Source: a virus. From it: a stretch of DNA of 22,174 nucleotides. The position numbers were made by a program, and so were the translations under genes. Of the stretch, positions 1 to 8,218 are shown in pieces. Under the pieces are notes generated by a model, which was given only the letters and a program-made list of their open reading frames with translations, was not told the origin of the DNA and did no database searches. How positions within the stretch are numbered: position 1 is the first letter of the stretch; each line of letters starts with the position of its first letter. The stretch spans positions 1 to 22,174 of the IMG/VR virus record IMGVR_UViG_3300009181_000387; one strand, given 5' to 3'.

Positions 1-245
1 ACAAGATATTTGATCCTGTTCTTCTTGAGGAGATTATACAATACAATGATCAGGGTAACTTTGATAGGATCATTGCTGCAGAACTAGCTATTGCACAAGC
101 ACTTAAGATGGATCCTATCATGGGTAGGATTGGAGGATCAGGAGATGAGAGAGTAAAAGCAATGTTTGTTAAGAATAAAAACAATCAATTGTTCACAGAG
201 TCTAGAGGACTATTTAATACTAAAAAACGTAAACTGTTTACATAA
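1..245 (+). CDS. terL: Terminase large subunit, C-terminal end (partial)
   Basis: An open frame enters from the left edge (first full codon at base 3) and gives 80 residues before TAA at 243-245. The product would be the end of the ATPase/nuclease motor that packages DNA through the portal. The visible part has the pattern LLEEIIQYNDQGNFDRIIAA, which resembles the late part of phage TerL proteins, where a 'leu-rich helix - N-x-G-N-(F/Y)-D-R' segment precedes a basic tail; here the tail ends NTKKRKLFT. The ATPase and nuclease motifs lie outside the window, so the call rests on this tail and on the portal gene directly downstream. The stop overlaps the portal start by one base (TAATG), which suggests coupled translation. 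Another head gene cannot be excluded. Confidence 0.6.
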   Translation, partial: KIFDPVLLEEIIQYNDQGNFDRIIAAELAIAQALKMDPIMGRIGGSGDERVKAMFVKNKNNQLFTESRGLFNTKKRKLFT

Positions 246-2824
246 TGGCAATTATAAGATATACGAAAGATGCAACAATTAGGTATGCCTATTTGAACAT
301 ATTTCCTGATCAGTTTAAAACTGACAAAGAGAAACAAGATGAGAGCTGGGTGAAAAACACAATGGACTACTTTGCAAACAAAGCTTATGCTGAGTATGTA
401 AAGAATAGAGATACATTTGTAAAGAACTATGATCTTATTAAAGGTATTCTTCGCCCAGAGGATTTTTATCAAGATGCTCAGGTGAGAAGCTTTACAGATG
501 TACTTACATCTGATTTGGAATTACCAGCTTATGTGAAGATGTATTCCATCATCACAACACCTATTAATGAATTGATTGGAGAAATATCTAAAAGACCTGA
601 TGCATTTCGTGTGAAAGCTTTTGATAGTGATAGTCAGTCTGAAGAGCTTGAATTTAAAACAGGTATATTACAAGAATATGTAATTAATCAAGCTAAACAA
701 CAGATTCAAGAAAAGGCTGCATTACAAGGACAACAAATAGATGATGAGCAGTTACAGCAAATGACAATGGATGAGGTGAAGGATGAACTTGATTCATATA
801 CATCTATTGCTGAGAAGTGGGCTAACCATGTACTCACTGCTGAAAAAGCTGAGTTTAATACAAAAGAAAAGAGTGAAGATAGCTTTAGGGATTTATTAAT
901 TTCTGCTAGAGAGTTCTTTCATATATATGAGGACAACTCAAAGACTGGATTTAATATAGAGGTGGCTAATCCAAAGAACACATGGTTTCTTACAACACCA
1001 GATAGAAAATATGTTTCAGATCCTACAGGTAGAGCACAAGGAGCATATGCTGCTGGTATAGTTCAAGTGATGGAGCTTTCTGAAATCATTGAGAGTATTC
1101 CTGATTTAACTAAAGATGAGATAGATCACTTACGTTCTTCTCTTCAGGATTATGGTTTGATTAATGTACGTGAGTCTAACCTTGGTAATCCAGATGCAGT
1201 TCCTGGACAAGATTCAGTGATGTATGATACATATGATCCTCTTGTTCTACAAACAAGAATGATGATTGAATCTGAGATGAAAGAGAACAATGATGGACTT
1301 AAAGACTTCTTAGGACTAACGTCTAACGTTAGTAGCTTTGGTTATAAGTATGTTGTTGTAAGAGCTTATTGGATCAGTAAAAAGAAGATAGGTAAACTTA
1401 TCTATTTAGATGAAATGGGTAATGAGCAGTCTATGCTTGTTGATGAGAATTATAAGAGTAAGACTCTTCCTACAGAACAATCATTAGAATGGGGATGGAT
1501 TAACCAATGGTACCAAGGAATAAAGATTGGACCAGACATCTATCATATTAAACCATATAAACTTTTAAACTATTGCCCTATTATAGGACTAGTTCATGAG
1601 GTGAAGAATACAGAAGCTAAAAGCTTAGTAGACTTAATGAAACCTTTCCAAGTGTTATACAACGTTTGTATGAATCAGTTATACAAGCTTCTTGAGAAAG
1701 AGGTGGGTAAAGTTTATCTAACATCTATCAGACACATCCCTATTCCAAAAGATGGTGATGCCCAAGATGCTTTAGATATATGGGAAATGGAAGCTCGTAA
1801 CAGAGGAGTGATGTTTATTGATGATAGTCCTGAGAACTTAAAAAGTCCTAGCTCATTTAATCAATTTAGAGATATTGACCTTACACGTACGCAGGAGATT
1901 CAATCTAGATATAATCTAGCTATGCAATTAAAAAATGAGTGTTGGGAACTAATTGGTATGTCCAAGCAAAGACTAGGATCTGTATCAGCTAGTGAATCAG
2001 CCACAGGAACTAATGCTGCTATTACACAAAGCTATTCTCAAACAGAACCTTTGTTTGTAGCCCATGAATATGTTCTTGGTCAATTGTATCAAGCAATGAT
2101 TGATGCTTCTTTATATATAGAAAGCCAAAAGCCTCAGTCTACTATTTCTTATATTACATCTGAAGGAGAATCTGCTTTTGTACAGGTGAATGGTTCTGAG
2201 CTTAAGTTCAGAGACCTTAAAGTGTTCTTAACTAACAGACCAGAAGATAAGAAAATGTTTGATGAGATTAGAGGATTGTCTCAAGCAGTTATACAAAATG
2301 GTGGAAGTCTTCATGACATCATTGAATTATACACAACTAACTCTGTACGTCAGATGAAGAAAGTGTTTAAGACATTGAAAGATAAGCAAGACCAAATGCA
2401 ACAACAACAAGCTCAACAGCAACAACAGCAGCTTGATCAACAGCAAAAACAATCTGAAGCTCAAATTGCAGCTGTTCAACAAGCTCAACAAGAGAAACAA
2501 GCTCATGATGATTATCAAAATGAACTTGACAGAATCAATAAGGTGCAGATAGCAATGATTGCTGCTGAATCTAAAGGAGCTGTTCTTCCAGATTTAAATG
2601 CAAATGCAACACCTGATGTATTGGAAACCAGCAAGTTAGCTCATGACCAAATGAAAGCTGCTAAAGATTATGATGTTAAAATAGCTCAGATCCAAGCTCA
2701 GAATAAGCAGAACAATGACAAGATGCAAATAGAAAGAGAGAAGCTACAAGTGGCTAGAGAGAATCAGGCAAACGATTTAGCAGTGGCTAAAGAGAATGCC
2801 AAGGGTAGGAATAAAACTAAATAA
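245..2824 (+). CDS. Portal protein, crAss-like
   Basis: This 859-residue protein is the likely dodecameric portal, the ring at one capsid vertex through which DNA enters and leaves. Support is its place between terminase and scaffold/capsid genes, its large size (crAss-like portals are long), and its layout: an alpha-rich N-terminal half with segments such as YVKMYSIITTPINELIGEIS, a central beta/alpha core, and a long helical C-terminus. Residues about 715-760 are extremely Gln-rich, and the helical, charged Gln/Lys/Glu sequence continues to the end (MQIEREKLQVARENQ). This matches the long C-terminal barrel helices of podoviral portals. Arg codons are mostly AGA/AGG (about 23 against 7 CGN), unlike the capsid gene. 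The ATG at 245 is used because it overlaps the upstream stop; no Shine-Dalgarno sequence is seen. Confidence 0.85.
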   Translation: MAIIRYTKDATIRYAYLNIFPDQFKTDKEKQDESWVKNTMDYFANKAYAEYVKNRDTFVKNYDLIKGILRPEDFYQDAQVRSFTDVLTSDLELPAYVKMYSIITTPINELIGEISKRPDAFRVKAFDSDSQSEELEFKTGILQEYVINQAKQQIQEKAALQGQQIDDEQLQQMTMDEVKDELDSYTSIAEKWANHVLTAEKAEFNTKEKSEDSFRDLLISAREFFHIYEDNSKTGFNIEVANPKNTWFLTTPDRKYVSDPTGRAQGAYAAGIVQVMELSEIIESIPDLTKDEIDHLRSSLQDYGLINVRESNLGNPDAVPGQDSVMYDTYDPLVLQTRMMIESEMKENNDGLKDFLGLTSNVSSFGYKYVVVRAYWISKKKIGKLIYLDEMGNEQSMLVDENYKSKTLPTEQSLEWGWINQWYQGIKIGPDIYHIKPYKLLNYCPIIGLVHEVKNTEAKSLVDLMKPFQVLYNVCMNQLYKLLEKEVGKVYLTSIRHIPIPKDGDAQDALDIWEMEARNRGVMFIDDSPENLKSPSSFNQFRDIDLTRTQEIQSRYNLAMQLKNECWELIGMSKQRLGSVSASESATGTNAAITQSYSQTEPLFVAHEYVLGQLYQAMIDASLYIESQKPQSTISYITSEGESAFVQVNGSELKFRDLKVFLTNRPEDKKMFDEIRGLSQAVIQNGGSLHDIIELYTTNSVRQMKKVFKTLKDKQDQMQQQQAQQQQQQLDQQQKQSEAQIAAVQQAQQEKQAHDDYQNELDRINKVQIAMIAAESKGAVLPDLNANATPDVLETSKLAHDQMKAAKDYDVKIAQIQAQNKQNNDKMQIEREKLQVARENQANDLAVAKENAKGRNKTK

Positions 2825-2826
2825 TT

Positions 2827-3357
2827 ATGTTTGATAAACTCGTTGAACTATTAATCAGTTGGTGGATAGAAATTAAGCCAATAGTTATCATTAGAGATTA
2901 TGAAGAAGCTGTATTGCTCAGGTTTGGTATCTTTAAAAGGGTATTCAAACCTGGGCTACATTTCAAGGTGCCATTCTTTGATGAGGTGATAGATCAGCAT
3001 GTGGTTATTACAACACTTAGTCTTGATGCTCAATCTTTATATACCAAGGATAAACAGAACATTGTGGTTAAGGGAGTTATTAAATATAGAATAGCAGATG
3101 TAAAAATATTTCTATTAGAAGTGTGGGATGCACAAGATGCTCTATCAGATATGTCTTCAAGCATTATAAAAAATGTTATTATGTCCATGACCTTAGATGA
3201 GTGTACAGATTCTGAAATGGATAACATACTTACTAAAAAGGTGAGGGTTGAAGCAAAGAAGTGGGGAGTTGAGGTACAACAAGTTACACTTACAGATCTT
3301 GCCCCAATCAGAAGTTTTAGGCTTATAAATGATACATTTACAAACAAACTTGATTAG
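2827..3357 (+). CDS. SPFH/band 7 (stomatin-prohibitin-like) membrane protein
   Basis: This 176-residue protein is a compact SPFH-domain protein. Residues about 5-22 are hydrophobic (LVELLISWWIEIKPIVII) and could anchor or insert it in the membrane. The SPFH pattern follows: EEAVLLRFGIFKRVFKPGLHF, a P-F-F-D-E-V strand, TLSLDAQSLYTKDKQNIVV, and near the end KKWGVEVQQVTLTDLAP, the 'WG(V/I)xVxxVxxxDL' signature of stomatins. It stops right after the SPFH domain and lacks the long C-terminal coiled coil of cellular stomatins or HflK/HflC. SPFH proteins scaffold membrane microdomains and some regulate FtsH-type proteases; the role in this phage is unknown. It lies two bases after the portal gene, in the same operon. 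It ends with TAG; the other complete genes end with TAA or TGA. Confidence 0.8.
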   Translation: MFDKLVELLISWWIEIKPIVIIRDYEEAVLLRFGIFKRVFKPGLHFKVPFFDEVIDQHVVITTLSLDAQSLYTKDKQNIVVKGVIKYRIADVKIFLLEVWDAQDALSDMSSSIIKNVIMSMTLDECTDSEMDNILTKKVRVEAKKWGVEVQQVTLTDLAPIRSFRLINDTFTNKLD

Positions 3358-3415
3358 AGTAAAAAAAGTTAATGCTATATTATACAAAATAATCATCTAT
3401 ATGGAATACTATCTC

Positions 3416-3446
3416 TTTGCTATTAACTTAAACTAATATACTTTTA
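3416..3446 (+). promoter_or_regulatory. Bacteroidota-type promoter candidate before scaffold gene
   Basis: In the 120-base gap before the scaffold gene, TTTG at 3416-3419 is followed after 19 bases by TACTTTTA at 3439-3446. This is one mismatch from the Bacteroidota primary-sigma pattern TTTG-N19ish-TAnnTTTG. It could drive extra transcription of scaffold and capsid genes. AT-rich DNA produces such matches by chance, and the phage may carry its own RNA polymerase. Confidence 0.3.
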
Positions 3447-3450
3447 CAAC

Positions 3451-3477
3451 AATAAACCAATTTTAAAACAACTACAT
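3451..3477 (+). promoter_or_regulatory. Leader motif shared with the gene at 6494 (copy 1)
   Basis: The scaffold gene leader contains AATAAACCAA (3451-3460) and then AACTACAT just before the ATG. The same two blocks, with similar spacing, occur before the ATG at 6494. This looks like a translation or transcription initiation element used for selected head genes. Confidence 0.35.
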
Positions 3478-4731
3478 ATGGCTGAAAATTTAGATAGTCA
3501 ACCGTTTGGGAACTTTAGTATTGAGAATACTATGGAAATGGGATTGGGTAATGCAGAACTTTTAAATGATTTGCTTGCCCCTGAAACATCAACAACTAAT
3601 CCTGATGATATACAGGATATCAATAAAGCAGATGAAATCCCTCCGAATGGTTCAAAGAAAAAAGTTGTTGCACAAGCTCCTGTAGAGGAAGATGGTGCTG
3701 CAACAGAGAAAAAAGACAGTGCTACTTCTATTCAAGATTTCCTTTTAGGAGGAGATGATGAAGATGATGAAGAAGAGGACAATGCTCCTGCTGTTAAAAC
3801 TACTAATAAGCCAACATCTGAACCAGAGGTTGAAGAGGGTGAAGAAGAAGAGGTGAGTAGATTCTCTGCTCTATCTAAAGACCTATTCAAACTTGGTGTG
3901 TTCTCTAAAGATGAAGATGAAGAAGATGTTGCTATATCAACTCCAGAAGAATTCTTAGAAAGATTTAATTCTGAGAAAAAGAAAGGAGCTATTGAAGTGG
4001 TAAACAACTTCATTGGTCAATTTGGAGAAGACTATCAACAAGCATTTGATGCCATCTTTGTTAAGGGTGTTGATCCTAAAGAATATTTCGGTACATATGG
4101 AAACATTCAGAGTTTTTCTGAAATGGATTTGTCTCAGGAAGCTAACCAAGTTAATGTTTTAAAACAAGCACTAACTGATCAAGGTTTTGATCCTGAAGAT
4201 GTTACAACAGAAATTGAAAGACTTAAAAATTATGGTGACCTTGAAACAGTTGCTGCAAAACACCATAAGGTTTTAATAAAGAAAGAAGCTGCAAAACTTC
4301 AACAACTAGAGCAACAAAGGACTACAGAGTTACAACAACAACAAGCTGTTAAACAACAATACTATCAGAACGTTCAGAATGTATTGCAAGATAAGCTAAA
4401 AGCTAAAGAGTTTGATGGTATTCCTCTGAATCCAAAATTAGCAAGTGAACTACAAGATTTCCTTATTACAGATAAGTATAAAACAAACTCTGGTGAAACT
4501 CTCACAGACTTTGATAAAACTATTCTGGAACTTAAGCGTCCTGAGAATCATGAGAAGAAGGTTAAACTTGGTCTATTATTAAAAATATTAGAAAAAGATC
4601 CCACTCTCTCTACGATTCAAAAGAGTGGTCTCACTAAAAAGTCAAACGAGTTATTTGGTGAAGTGGCTAGACAGGCAAGTAAAAGTTCAGTGAAATCTAG
4701 CAAGCCTGCTCAAACTTCATGGTTTACATAA
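3478..4731 (+). CDS. Probable head scaffolding protein
   Basis: This 417-residue protein directly upstream of the capsid gene is the likely internal scaffold that guides procapsid assembly and then leaves. I assign it from position and composition, not from a recognised fold. Residues about 85-150 are very acidic low complexity (runs of D and E, e.g. GGDDEDDEEEDNAPAV). Residues about 255-320 are Gln/Leu-rich and probably a coiled coil (KLQQLEQQRTTELQQQQAVK). The C-terminus is basic and Ser/Lys-rich, ending SSKPAQTSWFT; in other phages a positively charged scaffold tail contacts the capsid protein. The ATG follows an A-rich leader without Shine-Dalgarno, behind a promoter candidate. A minor internal head protein is the main alternative. 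Confidence 0.65.
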   Translation: MAENLDSQPFGNFSIENTMEMGLGNAELLNDLLAPETSTTNPDDIQDINKADEIPPNGSKKKVVAQAPVEEDGAATEKKDSATSIQDFLLGGDDEDDEEEDNAPAVKTTNKPTSEPEVEEGEEEEVSRFSALSKDLFKLGVFSKDEDEEDVAISTPEEFLERFNSEKKKGAIEVVNNFIGQFGEDYQQAFDAIFVKGVDPKEYFGTYGNIQSFSEMDLSQEANQVNVLKQALTDQGFDPEDVTTEIERLKNYGDLETVAAKHHKVLIKKEAAKLQQLEQQRTTELQQQQAVKQQYYQNVQNVLQDKLKAKEFDGIPLNPKLASELQDFLITDKYKTNSGETLTDFDKTILELKRPENHEKKVKLGLLLKILEKDPTLSTIQKSGLTKKSNELFGEVARQASKSSVKSSKPAQTSWFT

Positions 4732-4766
4732 ATAATTTATATAACAAAAATTAAAAAAATAACAAA

Positions 4767-6320
4767 ATGGCAATTCAAACAATTCCAGGTTTAACTGGTT
4801 TTACTTACGCTAGAGTAGCTTCTATGGATAAGCGTGCTGTAGGTAAATTAACAGATTCTAACCACTTGGAAAGCTTTCACTCTACAGAGCCTGCAGATTA
4901 TGATAAGAAAATTATCAGCTTGTATACTCAAAGTTCTCTTTACAGTAATGATTTCTTAGACATGATTAACAAGTCTACTCCTTACTATATTGATAACAAT
5001 AGTGATGCTTGGAAGTGGCAAGTACAAGTTCCTTACAAATTCCCTAAGATTATTGACATCCCAACTACCACTTTAGAGTTATCTAAGCCTGGTATTGATG
5101 GTCAAGAGTTTCAAGCAATCTTGGATACAAATGAGTTCTCTAAGAACGCAATTGTTTCTGTAGGTTCTCGTCAATATGGTCCTAGATTCTATGTAATCAA
5201 AGATCCTCAACCATGGAACGTAGGTTATCTTTACACATTCAATTTAATTACCGACAACCCACAAGTTGATTTTGTAAGCCCTGTGTACTTACAAGTTGGT
5301 ATTGAGCTTGAATTAGTTGATGCTGCAATTGGTGAATTCGATCAAGACTTATTAGGTCTTCCTCGTTTGGGTGAGCAAATCACAATGTTTGAATCTTTAG
5401 GTTCTGCATATGGTTATGAGCACAAAATCACAGAGTGGGCTGATGACAAAATGATGGTTGATGCTTCTGGTAAAGCTTTGGATATCTTGGTTTATGCTCC
5501 TCAAAGACGTAACCAATTACCTCTAACTCGTAATGATGTTAAGTGGGAACCATTCATTGAGTTCTGGATGCGTAAATCTATGTTAGAATTAAAAGTTAAG
5601 CGTATGATCTGGGCTAAGCCTGGTACTGTGAAGACTAATGGTTCTAAGCAAGAATTAAAAAGAACTTCTGCTGGTGTTTACCACAGAATGCGTAATAACG
5701 GTAACTTAGTTCAATACAATCGTGGAGAGTTCACTGCAAACTTGATTCGTTCAGTGTTTGGTGATTTATTCTATCGTAGGGTTGATGTTAAGGATCGTAG
5801 AGTTAAAATGTACACTAATGAAGCTGGATTCGATGTATTCCAACAAGCTTTAAAGAATGATGCATTAAACTCTGGTCTTACTTTCATGGCTGATAGCGGT
5901 AATCGTTATATGCAAGGTGAAGGTCAGCATATCACTTATAACTTTGCATTCGATGCAATGGTTACTCGTGAGACTGGTCGTGTTGAATTGATTCACTTGA
6001 AAGAGTTGGATCTTCCTCAAACTAACCTTGAATTTGGTCAGAACAAAAAGAGCACTCCTGTATTCATGGTATTTGATGTAAGCCCTATGAGCGATGGTTC
6101 TATGGTTAACAACATTCGTGAAGTGAGAATGAAAGGTGCTCCTTCAATGACTTGGGGTTATATTGATGGTACTCGTCACCACTTAGGTTTTGCTAAATCT
6201 CAAGGTATGTCAAGTGCTAACAAGTTCCCTGGTTATGAAATCTGGATGAAAGATCGTTGTGATGTATTTATTGAAGATTTATCACGCACAGTATTGATCG
6301 AAGAGATTCCACAATTCTAA
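4767..6320 (+). CDS. Major capsid protein, crAss-like
   Basis: The 517-residue product is the probable HK97-fold shell protein. Its size, place after the scaffold gene, and segments such as GSRQYGPRFYVIKDP, PLTRNDVKWEPFIEFWMRKS and MTWGYIDGTRHHLGF match my knowledge of crAss-like capsid proteins. Codon use supports very high expression: by my count Arg is encoded by 18 CGT and 1 CGC against 8 AGA/AGG, the reverse of the portal gene. The start is preceded by the A-rich leader TTAAAAAAATAACAAA, closely similar to the leader of the gene at 8219. The gene is followed by a strong GC hairpin at 6361-6400. No signal for proteolytic removal of a propeptide is evident. Confidence 0.88.
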   Translation: MAIQTIPGLTGFTYARVASMDKRAVGKLTDSNHLESFHSTEPADYDKKIISLYTQSSLYSNDFLDMINKSTPYYIDNNSDAWKWQVQVPYKFPKIIDIPTTTLELSKPGIDGQEFQAILDTNEFSKNAIVSVGSRQYGPRFYVIKDPQPWNVGYLYTFNLITDNPQVDFVSPVYLQVGIELELVDAAIGEFDQDLLGLPRLGEQITMFESLGSAYGYEHKITEWADDKMMVDASGKALDILVYAPQRRNQLPLTRNDVKWEPFIEFWMRKSMLELKVKRMIWAKPGTVKTNGSKQELKRTSAGVYHRMRNNGNLVQYNRGEFTANLIRSVFGDLFYRRVDVKDRRVKMYTNEAGFDVFQQALKNDALNSGLTFMADSGNRYMQGEGQHITYNFAFDAMVTRETGRVELIHLKELDLPQTNLEFGQNKKSTPVFMVFDVSPMSDGSMVNNIREVRMKGAPSMTWGYIDGTRHHLGFAKSQGMSSANKFPGYEIWMKDRCDVFIEDLSRTVLIEEIPQF

Positions 6321-6360
6321 AATAAGAACAAAGGGTAGGACTAATGTTCTAAACTTACCG

Positions 6361-6400
6361 AGAAGAATTACCCCCCAGGCAACCCCTGGGGGAGTCTTCT
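6361..6400 (+). terminator. Strong GC hairpin after the capsid gene
   Basis: CCCCCAGG (6372-6379) pairs perfectly with CCTGGGGG (6385-6392) over a 5-base loop, and an outer stem AGAAGA/TCTTCT (6361-6366 with 6395-6400) extends it. It stands out in AT-rich DNA. No T-tract follows (an A-run lies at 6402-6408), so classical termination is uncertain. It may be a partial terminator or a 3' structure that protects capsid mRNA. Confidence 0.6.
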
Positions 6401-6468
6401 CAAAAAAACGGATGATTGAATTAAGTCTAATGCTTAATTGCTAGTTCTTCGATGAACATTCATCTGCT

Positions 6469-6493
6469 AATAAACCAAATAAATAACTACATT
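6469..6493 (+). promoter_or_regulatory. Leader motif shared with the scaffold gene (copy 2)
   Basis: AATAAACCAA at 6469-6478 followed by AACTACATT immediately before ATG 6494 repeats the leader seen before the scaffold start. The match fixes the start of this gene at 6494 rather than at the in-frame ATG 6452. Confidence 0.35.
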
Positions 6494-7462
6494 ATGGGTA
6501 AGACAGGAAAAATCTCCACTTTAAAAAAGGAGTACAATAACTCTCAGTTACAGACAATGCAAGGTGGTCTTGCTGCTAAAGGCATGACAAGAATTCCTGG
6601 TACAGGTGTTTTCAAATATCCTTACAAGGAACTTGATGGACAGTATAGAACAGGACTTGATGTAAATGCTGCTTATATCAGAAGAATTTCAGATCCTTTA
6701 GAAAAGGAACTAGAAACTGAAAGAGTAAGTAATTTACGTGCTAAGTTAGAAGCTGCATTAGGTGATATTGATTTAGGACCAAGATCTTCATTTTGGAACT
6801 ATGGTTTATCAACTTCTACAAATGATGCTCTTCATGTTCAACCAGTTAAGCTTATGGATGGTGACAATTATTATGATTTGTCTATTCCATTCCAAGAATT
6901 AGCTTTTTCATGGTTAAGGGTACATCCTACAATTGCTTCTAGCTATCAAGCTTGGGAGCGTGGTGAATATCCTGCTGATATACAATTCTATGTAGCAGAT
7001 GATGAAATTGAGAATGCAATTATATTTAAAAAGAAACAATTGATCAACAAAGCTATTAGCAAGTTTGATTCAATGACTCCTGAGAAGAAAAAGAAAGTTG
7101 CAAGACTTTTAGGACTTCCTGTTACAGAAGAAACCAAAGAAGAAGTTATATATAATCAAGTGGACAACCTCTTGAAACAAACTGAATTCAAATCTGGTAA
7201 ATTCCAAGGATCTTCAACAGTAGAAATCTTTAATAGATTTGCTGACATGAAGGAAAACTTACTCCATATTAAAGACTTAGTAAAACAAGCTATTACACAT
7301 TCTGTTTACAGAATCAAACCTAATGGTAAAGTTTATGAAGGTGAATTTGAAATAGCAAGCGATGAAGATGATTTAGTCAAATTCTTAGCTGATGAAGATA
7401 ATCAAGACCAACTATTAACACTAGAAGGTAAATTAAAAACTAAAAAACTAGCTTCTGTATGA
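6494..7462 (+). CDS. Conserved charged virion-module protein, unknown function
   Basis: The protein has 322 residues from the ATG at 6494. An in-frame ATG at 6452 would add 14 residues (MNIHLLINQINNYI) but falls in the leader motif shared with the scaffold gene, so I reject it. The N-terminus is polar (MGKTGKISTLKKEYNNSQLQ). The middle has a Trp-containing segment FQELAFSWLRVHPTIASSYQ, and the second half is Lys/Glu-rich and helical (KFDSMTPEKKKKVARLLGLP), ending in SDEDDLVKFLADEDNQDQLL. I recognise this general type of charged protein beside capsid genes of Bacteroidota phages but know of no function. It overlaps the next gene by four bases (ATGA), implying coupled translation. A head-completion or internal virion protein are both possible. 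Confidence 0.7.
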   Translation: MGKTGKISTLKKEYNNSQLQTMQGGLAAKGMTRIPGTGVFKYPYKELDGQYRTGLDVNAAYIRRISDPLEKELETERVSNLRAKLEAALGDIDLGPRSSFWNYGLSTSTNDALHVQPVKLMDGDNYYDLSIPFQELAFSWLRVHPTIASSYQAWERGEYPADIQFYVADDEIENAIIFKKKQLINKAISKFDSMTPEKKKKVARLLGLPVTEETKEEVIYNQVDNLLKQTEFKSGKFQGSSTVEIFNRFADMKENLLHIKDLVKQAITHSVYRIKPNGKVYEGEFEIASDEDDLVKFLADEDNQDQLLTLEGKLKTKKLASV

Positions 7463-8190
7463 TCCCTGTAGATAGTTTATTATACAAGATAGATCAGAAA
7501 CTAAATAAACTATCAACTAACGAGCATCAACAAATTAACCTTGAAGATAAAATCCTAGCTTTAAATGAAGCTCAGATTAAGTTAATTAAGCAAAAGGTTG
7601 ATGGTCAAAATACAATTTCTGGTATGGGGCTTGATGCTTTTAAAAAGCGTTATGAAGACCTACAAAGTTTGGTTATAACTTATAATAACCAACCTCTTAG
7701 TTTAGCAATTAAAAATGCTGAATTAAATCAATGGTCTGCAAACATACATCTTCTTACACCTAAATACATGTTCTATATAGATAGTTATATATTAGCAGAT
7801 AAAGGAAGATGCGTAGATAGAAAGATATGGATAAATAGAGATTTGGCTAAACATGGTGATGTTTCTTTAATATTAAACAACACACATTATAAACCATCTT
7901 TTGAATATCAAGAAACATTTAACTTTATATCTTCTGATGAGATCTCTATATTTACAGATGGTACTTTTATACCAAGTAAAGTATACATCTCTTATATGAG
8001 GTATCCCAAATACATTAACAAAACTGGCTACATAATGCTTGATGGTTTACCATCATTCGATGAAGATTGTGAACTAGAAACATATTTAGAAGATGAGCTT
8101 TTAGATATTACAGTTCAGAATTTAGCAATGTATACAGAAAACCAGTCTGCTGTTCAATCTGCTCAAATGAGGATACAGACAAATGAATAA
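7459..8190 (+). CDS. Connector/ring-like head-tail protein
   Basis: This 243-residue protein starts inside the upstream stop (ATGA). It has a helical N-terminus (KIDQKLNKLSTNEHQQINLE), a beta-rich middle (PKYMFYIDSYILADKGRCVD; KVYISYMRYPKYI), and a C-terminal helix LEDELLDITVQNLAMYTEN. The C-terminal pattern 'L-x-(D/E)-(I/L)-T-x-Q-x-L' also occurs near the end of the 243-residue protein at 13850-14581, so the two may be related. Position after head genes and this layout suggest one of the stacked ring proteins that connect the portal to the tail in crAss-like podoviruses. That role is inferred; I see no diagnostic motif. Confidence 0.5.
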   Translation: MIPVDSLLYKIDQKLNKLSTNEHQQINLEDKILALNEAQIKLIKQKVDGQNTISGMGLDAFKKRYEDLQSLVITYNNQPLSLAIKNAELNQWSANIHLLTPKYMFYIDSYILADKGRCVDRKIWINRDLAKHGDVSLILNNTHYKPSFEYQETFNFISSDEISIFTDGTFIPSKVYISYMRYPKYINKTGYIMLDGLPSFDEDCELETYLEDELLDITVQNLAMYTENQSAVQSAQMRIQTNE

Positions 8191-8218
8191 GTTATTTAAC
8201 AATTTAAAATAAAACAAA

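Noticed and set aside
2327-2518. Minus-strand Leu-rich frame that looks like a membrane protein
   Set aside because: It mirrors the Gln-rich CAA/CAG stretch of the portal gene on the other strand.
3732-4013. Minus-strand Ser-rich frame
   Set aside because: It is the shadow of the GAA/GAT-rich acidic region of the scaffold gene.
6452-6493. Upstream ATG start for the 322-residue protein
   Set aside because: The added 14 residues overlap a leader motif shared with the scaffold gene; ATG 6494 matches that spacing.
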